A stretch of DNA of 64,000 bases from a virus, in the IMG/VR virus record IMGVR_UViG_3300025070_000022, positions 1 to 64,000 of that record. One strand, written 5' to 3'. Each line of letters opens with the position of its first letter. Positions within the stretch are counted from its first letter, which is position 1. This document shows, piece by piece, positions 1-7,820 of this stretch. A program made the translations under genes and the position numbers. The notes below the pieces were generated by a model. That model saw only the letters and a list, made by a program, of their open reading frames with translations, made no database searches and had not been told where the DNA came from.

Positions 1-157
1 CAACGATAGGACGAGAGGAAGAATCGTAAATCATCTTAGTCTTCACTGCGAACTTCTTTTCAATCATTTTAATCAGTTCGTCTAAACTTCCCGTCTTTCC
101 AACTATTTCCTCTATTTCATCTAGAGTCATTTCTTTTAGTATGTTTTCCCAAGTCAT
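1..157 (-). CDS. Partial W-K-D-I-L-tag protein, cut by the left edge
   Basis: Open reading frame starting at ATG 157 and running off the window (52 codons visible). It opens with MTWENILKEM, the same N-terminal peptide as the genes upstream, followed by an acidic helix-like stretch (LDEIEEIVGKTGSLDELIKM). The start overlaps the stop of the preceding 40-aa gene (ATGA), so it is probably translationally coupled. No fold or function recognised. Its value is as one more member of the tagged set. Confidence 0.75.
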   Translation of the reverse strand, partial: MTWENILKEMTLDEIEEIVGKTGSLDELIKMIEKKFAVKTKMIYDSSSRPIV

Positions 158-276
158 TTCTTCACTTCCTTAATCTTATTTCCAGTGACAAACTCTTTCT
201 TTGTCTCTTTCTCCGTTTTATCAATCTTCTTTGATTGTTCATCAAACCAAGCATCTAATGTATTACACCGTGTCAT
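154..276 (-). CDS. 40-aa hypothetical protein
   Basis: Small lysine-rich reading frame (begins MTRCNTLDAWFDEQ) wedged between two genes, with ATGA stop-start overlaps at both ends. This overlap pattern is the main evidence that it is real. It lacks the N-terminal W-K-D-I-L peptide of its neighbours. Function unknown. Confidence 0.55.
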   Translation of the reverse strand: MTRCNTLDAWFDEQSKKIDKTEKETKKEFVTGNKIKEVKK

Positions 277-1247
277 AGCAACACTTCCTTCCAACTTTTA
301 ATAACCGGACTAACCTTTACACTCATGTTCGACTTCATGTAATCTTTAATCAATTTACGAGTCTTAGCCGGAGTCAACTCGATTGTGAATTCAGTAATGG
401 TCCCTCCTAAGTCGGGAACTTTCATGTATCTAGATAGCATCTTTTGTGCCTTACCTGTAGGTGGAACCTTGAATGATTTACCGGACATTAACCTCATAAC
501 TCTACCTGTACTTACTCCTTCTTCCGTTCTTGCAGTAGAAATAGCACGACCCAATCTCTTTCTAAAATCGGGAATGGTTTGGAGAGTAGCGGCGGGTTTG
601 GAAGTTGTAATCGTAGCAATGTAGTTTTGGTCGTCAATGTCTTCAATTGCTTTATTCAAAACATCAACCAATCCAACAGGAACTAAATTTCCGCCATAAA
701 GGGCTTGATAAATTGGAGGAGTAGCGGTGTTTTCTTTATCGCTAACCCACCCATCTTTTTGTCTATCGGCAGTACCATGCTTCTTAGCGTAGAAAGTAGA
801 AAGGTAGTGTCCGTAGACCTTTTCCATCTCTACACCTCTAGCATAAGCCCCTGTCTGTCGGTTATACTTCTTAGGAATTGAGAATACGATATTTTGAGGA
901 TTCAAACTAGCATCGTCTTTCAACCCTTCAAGGTCATTGACAATTGCTTCTAGGGTTTCAGCATCCTCTTCAAAGAAAATTCCGTTAGCCCTGTCAACTA
1001 ACATCTTCCTAATTCTTCTAAGCATGGTATGTGCGCCGGAATTTCCATCATTAGGAGAACCCCTTCTAGGACTGGTGGCATGGTTTTCAACTGCAAGCAA
1101 TAAAGAGCCTTTCTTCATGCCGGAATTTGCACCTCTGCATTTTTTCTCCCAAGCCTCAAAATCTTTCTTGAATTTGATAACTCCACCAACTGTTTCAATA
1201 ACAGCGTCACCGATGCTGGCAGTATTCTTATTCACATCTTTAGGCAT
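273..1247 (-). CDS. Hypothetical protein with C-terminal SWKEVLL
   Basis: 324 aa, basic, mixed alpha/beta composition, no recognised domain. It does not begin with the tag shared by its neighbours, but its last residues are KSWKEVLL, a close match to W-K-D-I-L placed at the opposite end. Its start overlaps the stop of the upstream gene by one base. Because it is the largest protein of the cluster it may be a structural or enzymatic component, but nothing in the sequence names the activity. Confidence 0.8.
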   Translation of the reverse strand: MPKDVNKNTASIGDAVIETVGGVIKFKKDFEAWEKKCRGANSGMKKGSLLLAVENHATSPRRGSPNDGNSGAHTMLRRIRKMLVDRANGIFFEEDAETLEAIVNDLEGLKDDASLNPQNIVFSIPKKYNRQTGAYARGVEMEKVYGHYLSTFYAKKHGTADRQKDGWVSDKENTATPPIYQALYGGNLVPVGLVDVLNKAIEDIDDQNYIATITTSKPAATLQTIPDFRKRLGRAISTARTEEGVSTGRVMRLMSGKSFKVPPTGKAQKMLSRYMKVPDLGGTITEFTIELTPAKTRKLIKDYMKSNMSVKVSPVIKSWKEVLL

Positions 1248-1690
1248 TACTCATCCTTCCTTTTCTTTCTAGTTCGGTATGCGGGTTTGAATAATTTAGC
1301 ATGTGCTGGAGCAGTAGTAGTCACGGCCCCTGCCATTCTCTCAAGGTTTTCACTATTAACATCTCCCTTAGAATTCTGTTCCTTCTTTCGGCCTCTTTGT
1401 GGCTTAGGAGGTAGCCTTCCTTTCTTTGGCTTCTTTCTACGCTTGGGAGGACTAACCTTGGTGTCTTTAAAATTAGGACTGTCTCTTCTTCCAGCAACAA
1501 ATTCACTCATGGCCCATGTTTCTTCTCGGTTGCCGGATTCCCCATGTTTTCGTTCCCATTCTCTTTGTCTGTTTTCTTCTTCTTTACGCCTTTCTTCCCT
1601 TCTTAAGTAAGCATTATTCCTTTGAATTTTTGCTCTCTTAGCATCCATTTCTTTAGGATTATATTCTTTTAGTATATCTTTCCAACCCAT
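1247..1690 (-). CDS. Very basic W-K-D-I-L-tag protein
   Basis: 147 aa starting MGWKDILKEY. After the tag comes a charged, probably helical segment rich in R, E and K (residues about 15-50), then a disordered Lys/Arg/Pro-rich region (about 80-105) and a basic C-terminus. The composition suggests nucleic-acid binding or an internal virion protein; that is inference. It overlaps the next gene by one base. Confidence 0.75.
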   Translation of the reverse strand: MGWKDILKEYNPKEMDAKRAKIQRNNAYLRREERRKEEENRQREWERKHGESGNREETWAMSEFVAGRRDSPNFKDTKVSPPKRRKKPKKGRLPPKPQRGRKKEQNSKGDVNSENLERMAGAVTTTAPAHAKLFKPAYRTRKKRKDE

Positions 1691-1691
1691 C

Positions 1692-2150
1692 TTAAATCAC
1701 CGGATACCGATACATGGGTAATTTACTAAGTTCAACATACATGTCTTTATTCATTATATCCTGTACTTGAGAATAAGAAGTCACCTTATCTCCTACCCTA
1801 GCCGCCATTCTTTCTACCTTCTCCCTAGACTTTTCATCTAGTGGATTCAATAATGTAATTCTAGGCTTGCCTCTAGTATGCTTATTCCTCTCTTGTAATA
1901 ATTTTCCAAAAATTCCCTCTCCTGTATGGTCGGGTCTAATGTAGCCATTGCCTACGAAAAAGAATGTTCCCATGTCCTTATAGGAAGTAAAGCCCAAAAC
2001 TTCGCCCTCATCATTTACTTCGCTAACTAGGTTTAGTGGACTTACCTTAGTTGGGTAGCCCTTATCACTAGCAGTTCTAAAATTTGGCATATTCTCCGAA
2101 ACTGTAGATTCGTTTAGAACCTTGACTTCCTTGAGAATATCTTGCCACAT
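1692..2150 (-). CDS. GNAT-like acetyltransferase with W-K-D-I-L tag
   Basis: 152 aa. The tag MWQDILKEV is followed by a segment resembling the GNAT N-acetyltransferase core: a beta strand containing GEVLGFTSY, then GYIRPDHTGEGIFGKLL, which matches the acetyl-CoA-binding motif A pattern (Q/R-x-x-G-x-G/A) with TGEGIFG as the pyrophosphate loop. The family transfers acetyl groups from acetyl-CoA to amines; the substrate here cannot be told. If the tag is a targeting signal, this would be an enzyme delivered to a particular site such as the virion. Confidence 0.6.
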   Translation of the reverse strand: MWQDILKEVKVLNESTVSENMPNFRTASDKGYPTKVSPLNLVSEVNDEGEVLGFTSYKDMGTFFFVGNGYIRPDHTGEGIFGKLLQERNKHTRGKPRITLLNPLDEKSREKVERMAARVGDKVTSYSQVQDIMNKDMYVELSKLPMYRYPVI

Positions 2151-2151
2151 T

Positions 2152-2394
2152 TCAATCCTTCCTCAGTGAATAAAAATAAGTAGGGGATAAGTAAGGTTGC
2201 TTCTTACTTATCCAATCAGCACTGTTTAAAAATCTCCTCAAATTAGCATCTTTGAATCTACCAATACCTCTTTGTGATAATGAAGACTTTATGCCACCAA
2301 AAGAAATTTCATCTACATTTTCTAAAATGTCAGCGACTGCCTTTACTATGGTAGTACGAAGTCCATCGTGAGTTAGAGTATCCTTCCAAGACAT
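2152..2394 (-). CDS. Small W-K-D-I-L-tag protein, possible winged helix
   Basis: 80 aa starting MSWKDTLTHD. The rest has a helix-helix-strand pattern (TTIVKAVADILENV, then ISFGGIKSSL, then ANLRRFLNSADWI) that could be a winged helix-turn-helix, but this is a weak impression. Separated from the next gene by one base. Confidence 0.65.
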   Translation of the reverse strand: MSWKDTLTHDGLRTTIVKAVADILENVDEISFGGIKSSLSQRGIGRFKDANLRRFLNSADWISKKQPYLSPTYFYSLRKD

Positions 2395-2396
2395 GA

Positions 2397-3164
2397 CTAC
2401 AACCCCAAATTTCTTTCAATGATTGGGACCAATTCTTTGAGGGAGGGGCTAGATGCAATAACCGCATCTTTTTTGCTGATATGAAATTGTCCCCTATGTG
2501 ATTTAACTTTCAAAAAATCTTTACCATAATCTAACTTCAATTCCGGATTGCCCTTTGCTCGGCTAGATATATGACTAGAGTAAATCTCCCCTCCTAGTTT
2601 TTCTTGGAAGTGTTCTAAGAATTGTCTAGGCCCGAAGAATTTCAAAATAGATTTTCTTAACATAGGAAATTTATCTCGGTTTCTTTTAGAAAGGCCAGTA
2701 TCAACATATTGTCTAGCCCTACTTAGAGGTTGTATTTCTCTATCAATTTCGTTAATGGCGGGAACATAATTTACCTTGTCCAAGTACTTATCAATTCTCA
2801 AAATAATAGAAGACATTTCATTTTCCATCTCTTCTGTCACTCCTTCATAGTTTTCCATCATCTCTTGAGCGGCTTCAGGATACTGCTCCTTAATTTGTTC
2901 AGCATCATCCTTTCGCTGTAGTCTCCACTGTGCTTCATCAACAAGAGATTCTAGAGCCTTAAGTTCTTTAATTGCTGCCTCTTTATTTTCTCTTGTAGCC
3001 TTTCTCTTAGCCACACCAGCCTCTCCGCCAGTTTCTTGACTTCTCTGTGTTGTTCTTTCTTTGGCAGTTCTAGTATCTATTGTTGGGCGTGACATTCGCC
3101 TTGGTGCATCCTTCTTATGAGGTGTCCAATTCTTATCTCTTTTGAGAATATTTTCCCAAGACAT
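2397..3164 (-). CDS. Coiled-coil W-K-D-I-L-tag protein
   Basis: 255 aa from ATG 3164 (MSWENILKRD); an ATG two codons earlier is possible, but the chosen start matches the tag position of the neighbours. A basic low-complexity linker (residues about 10-50) precedes a long acidic helical stretch (about 55-125) likely to form a coiled coil, then a compact C-terminal region of about 110 residues. No recognised family. Confidence 0.75.
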   Translation of the reverse strand: MSWENILKRDKNWTPHKKDAPRRMSRPTIDTRTAKERTTQRSQETGGEAGVAKRKATRENKEAAIKELKALESLVDEAQWRLQRKDDAEQIKEQYPEAAQEMMENYEGVTEEMENEMSSIILRIDKYLDKVNYVPAINEIDREIQPLSRARQYVDTGLSKRNRDKFPMLRKSILKFFGPRQFLEHFQEKLGGEIYSSHISSRAKGNPELKLDYGKDFLKVKSHRGQFHISKKDAVIASSPSLKELVPIIERNLGL

Positions 3165-3166
3165 AA

Positions 3167-3385
3167 TCAAACCTCTGCATAAAACGATTCGCTGTTTGGC
3201 ATATTAACCTGCCTAGAGATAACTTTCAAGGAGCCGCCCATCATTTGTAGGGCGTTCTTGAATAAGGAAATTTCCCTATCCACAATTTCCTTTTCTTCTT
3301 GTGATAGTTTGGAAGTATTGACAGAATTCATAGTCTTCTCCATTTCTCTTAGGAGGGACAGTACTCTCTTTACTTCTGCTTCCAT
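3167..3385 (-). CDS. 72-aa hypothetical helical protein
   Basis: Starts at ATG 3385 behind GGTGATT. An all-helical small protein (MEAEVKRVLSLLREMEK...) without the tag. It sits inside the tagged cluster and its stop overlaps the ATGATT in front of the next gene. Function unknown. Confidence 0.6.
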   Translation of the reverse strand: MEAEVKRVLSLLREMEKTMNSVNTSKLSQEEKEIVDREISLFKNALQMMGGSLKVISRQVNMPNSESFYAEV

Positions 3386-3399
3386 AGTAATCACCGTTT

Positions 3400-3753
3400 T
3401 TAATATCCATGCCTTTTATGAGCCTTTTCCATATCGGAGATATATTTTTCTAAAATCTCGATAATTTCTATTTTTCCCATGTTACTTTTAATCTGTGGAG
3501 GACTCATCCCAACCTCCCCTAGCCAAAAATCAACAGACATAAGTTCATTATGAGTTAAACTATTAGGCCTGAAGTTGTCATTTCCCCCTCTTACCTTTAT
3601 ATTATGAATTATTCGTTTTAATCGAGGAATCACCTCTTTTTGTCTTCTAACCATCTTGTCAGTATCATCTTGTAACATTTCTTTTGACGCATATTTTCGC
3701 CCCAATCTTCGGGCTTCTTCCATCTCTATTTTGAGTATGTTTTTCCAAGTCAT
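3400..3753 (-). CDS. W-K-D-I-L-tag protein, 117 aa
   Basis: Start placed at ATG 3753 (MTWKNILKIE), one base after the upstream stop; the frame is open for ten further codons upstream but those overlap the previous gene. Basic helical protein with QKEVIPRLKRIIHNI and a C-terminal helix. No recognised domain. Confidence 0.7.
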   Translation of the reverse strand: MTWKNILKIEMEEARRLGRKYASKEMLQDDTDKMVRRQKEVIPRLKRIIHNIKVRGGNDNFRPNSLTHNELMSVDFWLGEVGMSPPQIKSNMGKIEIIEILEKYISDMEKAHKRHGY

Positions 3754-3754
3754 G

Positions 3755-4012
3755 TTAATCACCCAATTCTCTAATGCAAGCATCTAAGGATTCTACAAAT
3801 TTTTCAGTAAAGGCATCGGTTTCCATATTTTTATTTACAATTTGAGCCACTTGATTCAATAATTCATAAGCCTTCATGGTATCTTCGTCTTTACCTTTAG
3901 ACCCCTTTCTCTTTTCAGCCTCTCTCTTCATCCGAGGACTGACATTCATAAAAGCAGTCATGTCTTCGGGGTCTTCGTCAAGTATCTTTCTTAGTTCATC
4001 TTTCCAACTCAT
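3755..4012 (-). CDS. W-K-D-I-L-tag protein, 85 aa
   Basis: Start at ATG 4012 (MSWKDELRKI), immediately after the upstream stop (TGATATG). A charged linker (KRKGSKGKDEDT) is followed by a C-terminal amphipathic helix. No function recognised. Confidence 0.7.
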   Translation of the reverse strand: MSWKDELRKILDEDPEDMTAFMNVSPRMKREAEKRKGSKGKDEDTMKAYELLNQVAQIVNKNMETDAFTEKFVESLDACIRELGD

Positions 4013-4013
4013 A

Positions 4014-4337
4014 TCAATCAGTCCTTTTAGTATGATTAAACTTGAAACGGCCACCCATAACTTCCAACTGTTGTGCCATGCCCCCGCCGCTTTCTTTCAT
4101 AAAATCAGTAATTTTTTCCTCTTTATCTTCCAGTTCATTAAGTAGTCGGTCTAGCGTTTTAACAGTCAAAACTTCTGCTAGAATCAAAGATTCTAAGTAA
4201 TTGTCCAATACGCTTTTAATTAGTTTTATATCGTGTGCGCTAGACTCTACCAAGTCTTGATATAATTTCGCTCCCTCTTTGCTACTTTGTCCATATACCG
4301 TTGGGGTAGTCTTTTTTAATTCATCTTTCCAAGTCAT
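4014..4337 (-). CDS. W-K-D-I-L-tag protein, 107 aa
   Basis: Starts MTWKDELKKT. The body is predicted mostly helical (IKLIKSVLDNYLESLILAEV and a following acidic helix), ending in a basic tail. Stop and next start are separated by one base. Function unknown. Confidence 0.7.
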   Translation of the reverse strand: MTWKDELKKTTPTVYGQSSKEGAKLYQDLVESSAHDIKLIKSVLDNYLESLILAEVLTVKTLDRLLNELEDKEEKITDFMKESGGGMAQQLEVMGGRFKFNHTKRTD

Positions 4338-4347
4338 ATCAATCCAC

Positions 4348-4740
4348 TCACAAATTTCCTTTAAATCTAATTATAGCAGTATTAGGCTCAAAACTTATTT
4401 TCGCTTCTCGTTGATAGATTCTGTTGAATGCCCTAACAAGCCCCTTATCATCATCACCCATTGCACCTTGTATAGCATAAAATATGTCGGGGTTTTCATT
4501 TCTAGTAAAGCGATAAGGGCTATTCCCTAGTTTCTTCATTGCTGGAACTATTCTGTCTCGAACCATCGAAGTAAATTGGTCTTCGGAAAGACCAGTTTGT
4601 TGAGTGTTTTCTCGTTGAGAAAAATTACCGGACATTAGTTCTTGATGCTGTCTCTCTGACTCGTTCTTGCTTCTTTCTTGTTCTTCATAGTAGCCTTCCG
4701 GCATCGGAGGCTCGTTCTTTAGTATATCTTTCCAAGTCAT
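4348..4740 (-). CDS. W-K-D-I-L-tag protein, 130 aa
   Basis: Starts MTWKDILKNE at ATG 4740 (an ATG at 4746 is in frame). A Glu/Gln/Asn-rich linker (about 10-50) leads into a small domain with FTSMVRDRIVPAMKKLG and alternating strands at the C-terminus. No recognised family. Confidence 0.7.
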   Translation of the reverse strand: MTWKDILKNEPPMPEGYYEEQERSKNESERQHQELMSGNFSQRENTQQTGLSEDQFTSMVRDRIVPAMKKLGNSPYRFTRNENPDIFYAIQGAMGDDDKGLVRAFNRIYQREAKISFEPNTAIIRFKGNL

Positions 4741-4742
4741 AA

Positions 4743-5456
4743 TCATCTTCCGCCGATTCTTTCAGCAATCTTTTCTACAGGAAAACTAGACTGCGTTTGA
4801 GCATCCCGAACATAAGAGTCGGGATTATTGAGGTACTCACTAGCATTGAAATCCCGATGCTTGTAAGTTCCAGCCAATGCTTCTTTCAATAAATCTCTCA
4901 TGTGCATTGCTACCTTTCGGTATTCTGTCGTCACATTCAATGGCTCATTAAGTTGAAACGAAGCCAACTTCCTTGCATTGTCAAAATTAATAAAACCAAA
5001 GTTAGGTCTTTCACTACCCCGCTTCATCATAGCGGCAATTAGTTTCTCATCGTAATCTTGCGGTACAGTTGCTTGTTCGTTTTTCAATTCCTGTTTCTGT
5101 ACGGCGTTTTTATTCGTAACAAGTATTGCATTATTGCCTTGCTTTTCTGCCTTATATTCTAATTTATTTAAATGAGTAACGGCTAGTTCTAAAAATTCAT
5201 CATTGTCCATTCCGAGTGACCCCGTATAAAACATTAGACCGTCCTTGCCTTTTGGATTGTTGGCCAACTTAATACCGAATTGCCCTACTCTTTGAAATTC
5301 TGGGTCATTTCTAAATTCATTAATTATCTTATTTACCTGCTGACCTACTTCGGATATGTTTCTGTTTTTAATCTTGAGTTTGCCCTTATCCATTTGCCTT
5401 CTAATCTTGCTCTCACTACGGAACGGCCCTTTCACTATAATGTCTTCCCATGTCAT
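4743..5456 (-). CDS. W-K-D-I-L-tag protein, first gene of the left operon
   Basis: 237 aa from ATG 5456 (MTWEDIIVKG), chosen because GGAGAG lies just upstream and because it places the tag at the N-terminus; the frame is open 20 codons further. Contains a central strand-rich region (QFGIKLANN) and a C-terminal helical region. It is the promoter-proximal gene of the cluster that runs to the left edge. Confidence 0.75.
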   Translation of the reverse strand: MTWEDIIVKGPFRSESKIRRQMDKGKLKIKNRNISEVGQQVNKIINEFRNDPEFQRVGQFGIKLANNPKGKDGLMFYTGSLGMDNDEFLELAVTHLNKLEYKAEKQGNNAILVTNKNAVQKQELKNEQATVPQDYDEKLIAAMMKRGSERPNFGFINFDNARKLASFQLNEPLNVTTEYRKVAMHMRDLLKEALAGTYKHRDFNASEYLNNPDSYVRDAQTQSSFPVEKIAERIGGR

Positions 5457-5884
5457 GCTAATCTCTCCAAAAAAAATTCTCAAAATTTTTGGCGGAATTT
5501 GTTCGGGACTACGCAAAATATTATTTTAATAGTAAATGTATTCCCAGTATAAGAATAATACTATTTTTGTAAATGCTATTTGAGACATTAGTAATAGCCT
5601 CGCAGTACAGTACTAATTAAGTAAGCCTTAGCACAATACTATAGTGTCTTGGTAGTTTCCGACCCCCTTCTGCCTATCTACGGCTAGAAGTATCCTACTA
5701 ATAGTAATTTCGCTACCGTTTCATGCGCCAAACTTTGCACATTTAGTAATATGCCAACTACTATAAACGCAGTACTGCGAGCCTGTTAGTAGTGCGCCGA
5801 ATAGTACTCTATTTAACAGGGATTCTAATATTAATAGTGTTAAATTAGCAGTATTAGTGTTAGAATAATAAAAAAAATTTGAAA

Positions 5885-5939
5885 CAAAGCCATATGGTTG
5901 TGTAAAAATAGTGTTATACAACCATATGGTATGCTTTGA
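5885..5939. promoter_or_regulatory. Paired ACCATATGG palindromes in inverted orientation
   Basis: Two copies of the palindrome face each other: CAAAGCCATATGGTTGT on the left and ACAACCATATGGTATGCTTTG on the right, about 16 bases apart. Related single copies lie at 7181, 7821 and 8456. Likely a regulatory protein-binding site ahead of the left operon. Confidence 0.55.
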
Positions 5940-5952
5940 CTACCCTGTACGG

Positions 5953-5979
5953 AAGAGAGGGGCCGTTAAGCCCCCCTCT
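5953..5979 (-). terminator. G/C hairpin after the 40-aa zinc protein gene
   Basis: GAGGGGC and GCCCCCCTC flank a short loop, downstream of the minus-strand gene ending at 6021 and just before the palindrome pair. Position and stem suggest a terminator; there is no long U tract. Confidence 0.4.
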
Positions 5980-6020
5980 AACCTCGTTATAGGCATAGTC
6001 TCCACCTTGGAGTATTGTCT

Positions 6021-6143
6021 TTACTCGTATCTCGAAGCCAATTGGTCTGCTCTTAGTGCCTCAAGTTCGTTATAGCAATCATCGCAGATATATTGGTCGC
6101 TATCGTGATAGTCTTCTGCACATATGGCGCACTCTTCATCCAT
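6021..6143 (-). CDS. 40-aa zinc-ribbon protein
   Basis: Begins MDEECAIC and carries two cysteine pairs (CAIC and CDDC) about 13 residues apart, the spacing of a small zinc ribbon. It follows the preceding gene by 11 bases. Probably a protein- or nucleic-acid-binding module; the target is unknown. Confidence 0.55.
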   Translation of the reverse strand: MDEECAICAEDYHDSDQYICDDCYNELEALRADQLASRYE

Positions 6144-6154
6144 TTTGTTCACCC

Positions 6155-6508
6155 TCACATGCAAGCACTAAAATCATTCAAATGAATGGGTGTACCGTCC
6201 CATTGTCGAAAGGTATCGTTGTTCACTAAATACCATAGCCAATTCCTTTGCACTAGCCTAACGCTAGTATTGGAACGCCAAAGAATACCACTTAGGCGTT
6301 CCTTTGTTGTGTTGCTAGTCCAGCCACCTGCACTAATCATAATGTTGTTAGTGCAACCAGTAGGCTTCCAAGCGATTCGGTTTCCGTGAAGTAGTAGTTC
6401 AGTTATCATCAAGTGCCCCGAAGGAACTTGCCTAACTTCTGTATTATCTACCTTCATAGGACGGTCTGTAAAAAATGCCCTTGTAGTCACTTCTGTTATC
6501 AGTCTCAT
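6155..6508 (-). CDS. Hypothetical protein, 117 aa
   Basis: Start at ATG 6508 (MRLITEVTTRAFF), preceded by GGAGGAAGAACA; the frame is open upstream but that part overlaps the previous gene. Strand-rich with many Trp and Asn residues. No domain recognised. It overlaps the upstream gene by four bases. Confidence 0.65.
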   Translation of the reverse strand: MRLITEVTTRAFFTDRPMKVDNTEVRQVPSGHLMITELLLHGNRIAWKPTGCTNNIMISAGGWTSNTTKERLSGILWRSNTSVRLVQRNWLWYLVNNDTFRQWDGTPIHLNDFSACM

Positions 6509-6783
6509 TGTTCTTCCTCCTTGTTGTTTTCGTCCCATTCTTTTCGTCCACTCCATTCGTTATCTTCTTCCCAAATTGGTACTAGTGATGTTCTTAGAAA
6601 CCATGTAGTAGAAACAGTGTCACTACCAACCTTTTCGCATACTTCAAAATAGACAGTAGTAGGAGAGGCTTGGGTATAGGAACCGTTAGGGTAGGCTTTT
6701 CCTAGAATGGAGAAGTCGCTAAAACCTACGCTGTGGTGTGTAGTCTCGTAAGTAGTGGATGGTCGTTCTAATATGTCGCTCAT
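6505..6783 (-). CDS. Hypothetical protein, 92 aa
   Basis: Begins MSDILERPST and ends in an acidic KEEEQ tail that doubles as the purine-rich ribosome-binding region of the next gene. Ser/Thr-rich, probably beta. Overlaps its neighbours by four bases on both sides. Confidence 0.65.
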   Translation of the reverse strand: MSDILERPSTTYETTHHSVGFSDFSILGKAYPNGSYTQASPTTVYFEVCEKVGSDTVSTTWFLRTSLVPIWEEDNEWSGRKEWDENNKEEEQ

Positions 6784-7022
6784 ACCTCTTCCTCCATAGT
6801 AAAAATGTCTGTGTATCCGTTAGCCAAAAGCCAACCTGTAATTAGGTCCAACTTGTCGGAAGAACAAGACCACAAAAAGGAAACCAACGATGCTTGAAAA
6901 TTAGACCACTTATGGTCAAGATAATCTTCTGTAGCGTCGGGGAATAAAAGCATCTTGAATTCATACTGGGTTAATCTTCCTAGGTACTTTAGTGCGTCTG
7001 TAAATTCTCTTAGTGTAGTCAT
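6780..7022 (-). CDS. Hypothetical protein, 80 aa
   Basis: Begins MTTLREFTDALKYLG; helical throughout with several tryptophans. The start overlaps the stop of the 41-aa gene upstream (ATGA), indicating translational coupling. Function unknown. Confidence 0.65.
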   Translation of the reverse strand: MTTLREFTDALKYLGRLTQYEFKMLLFPDATEDYLDHKWSNFQASLVSFLWSCSSDKLDLITGWLLANGYTDIFTMEEEV

Positions 7023-7144
7023 TTGAAATCCATCCTAGCAATAATAATGTGCATTTCATTCACCCGCTCCCTAAGCAACAAAAGTTCCCTAGTCTGTTCT
7101 TTTAGTTCCGTCATTAATTCTATAAATTGCTGTTCTGTTAGCAT
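7019..7144 (-). CDS. 41-aa coiled-coil peptide
   Basis: Begins MLTEQQFIELMTELKEQ and continues with a heptad-like LLLLRERVNEMHIIIARM pattern, so it is probably a short coiled coil. It is the first gene of the unit behind the palindrome at 7181-7210 and is coupled to the next gene by ATGA. Confidence 0.55.
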   Translation of the reverse strand: MLTEQQFIELMTELKEQTRELLLLRERVNEMHIIIARMDFK

Positions 7145-7180
7145 GACCTAACCCCTACTCGTTTTTCATAAGGGTTGTTA

Positions 7181-7210
7181 GCAAAGTCACAACCATATGG
7201 TATGCTTTGC
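7181..7210. promoter_or_regulatory. ACCATATGGT operator-like palindrome
   Basis: GCAAAG and CTTTGC arms enclose a central ACCATATGGT. On the minus strand an ACCCTTATGAAAA element, possibly the TATA region, follows toward the gene starting at 7144. Same architecture as at 7821 and 8456. Confidence 0.55.
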
Positions 7211-7230
7211 AGACCCCCATAAGGGGGCCG
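7211..7230 (-). terminator. CCCCC/GGGGG hairpin
   Basis: ACCCCCATAAGGGGG forms a five-pair G/C stem with a four-base loop between the end of the gene at 7253 and the palindrome. Probably a transcription terminator for the upstream unit. Confidence 0.45.
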
Positions 7231-7252
7231 CTCAAGACCTTATTTTGCCTAA

Positions 7253-7753
7253 TCAGGCGTCCTCCTGTGGATTAGTACCAGTTCGGTACTGAATCATAGC
7301 GGCAACAGTACCGTCCCAAGAACCGTCGTCGTAGGCCGCACTATGCCATCGCTTGGATTGGTTAGATAGGGTCTTTCGTAGGGTTTCGGGTGTGTAGGCG
7401 ATAATACCTTCTTTGTTTTTCTTGCGGCGCAATACATCGTAAATTGGATGGTCTGCTTCTGTAGGAACTAGCAAGGATACGGCTTCGTCAATAAAGTCCC
7501 AAGCAGTAATTAGGGCTTGGGGGACTGTAGGAATGGAACCTTGTGAAAGGTATTGTCCATAGCCAAATCGCTTTGCTTGCTTTCGTGCATAAGTGTAGTA
7601 CATAGTAAGTTCTTTGTCGGATGCTTCGGTATCAACAGCGTCTTCGATTGCGTTAATCAATCGGTTGTGTATCTTTGCGTCGGGGTTAGGGTTGACTGCT
7701 AGGTGAGCAGATAACCGTTCTAGTTTTAGTGCGTTTTCTTGTGCTTTGGTCAT
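7253..7753 (-). CDS. Hypothetical protein, 166 aa
   Basis: Start at ATG 7753 (MTKAQENALK), chosen for the GGAGATGATTATT just upstream rather than the frame opening at 7786. Mostly helical (KLERLSAHL, LTMYYTYARKQAKRFG). No recognised domain. Forms a single-gene unit between two hairpins, with an operator-like palindrome upstream. Confidence 0.7.
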   Translation of the reverse strand: MTKAQENALKLERLSAHLAVNPNPDAKIHNRLINAIEDAVDTEASDKELTMYYTYARKQAKRFGYGQYLSQGSIPTVPQALITAWDFIDEAVSLLVPTEADHPIYDVLRRKKNKEGIIAYTPETLRKTLSNQSKRWHSAAYDDGSWDGTVAAMIQYRTGTNPQEDA

Positions 7754-7820
7754 AATAATCATCTCCATTAAGGTCTTGAGCGACACCTAACCCTCCACCT
7801 TATTTTTATTAGGGTCTTTC

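Larger units (their letters stand above)
5457..6020. other. Gene-poor AT-rich spacer
   Basis: About 560 bases without a convincing gene. It holds a candidate promoter for the left operon (AT-rich box near 5520-5545 on the minus strand, with a leader ending in GGAGAG), an inverted-repeat operator pair at 5885-5939 and a G/C hairpin near 5953-5979. Short words such as AGTACT and ACTAATAG recur. A 66-aa frame across 5721-5921 was judged non-coding. Confidence 0.6.
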
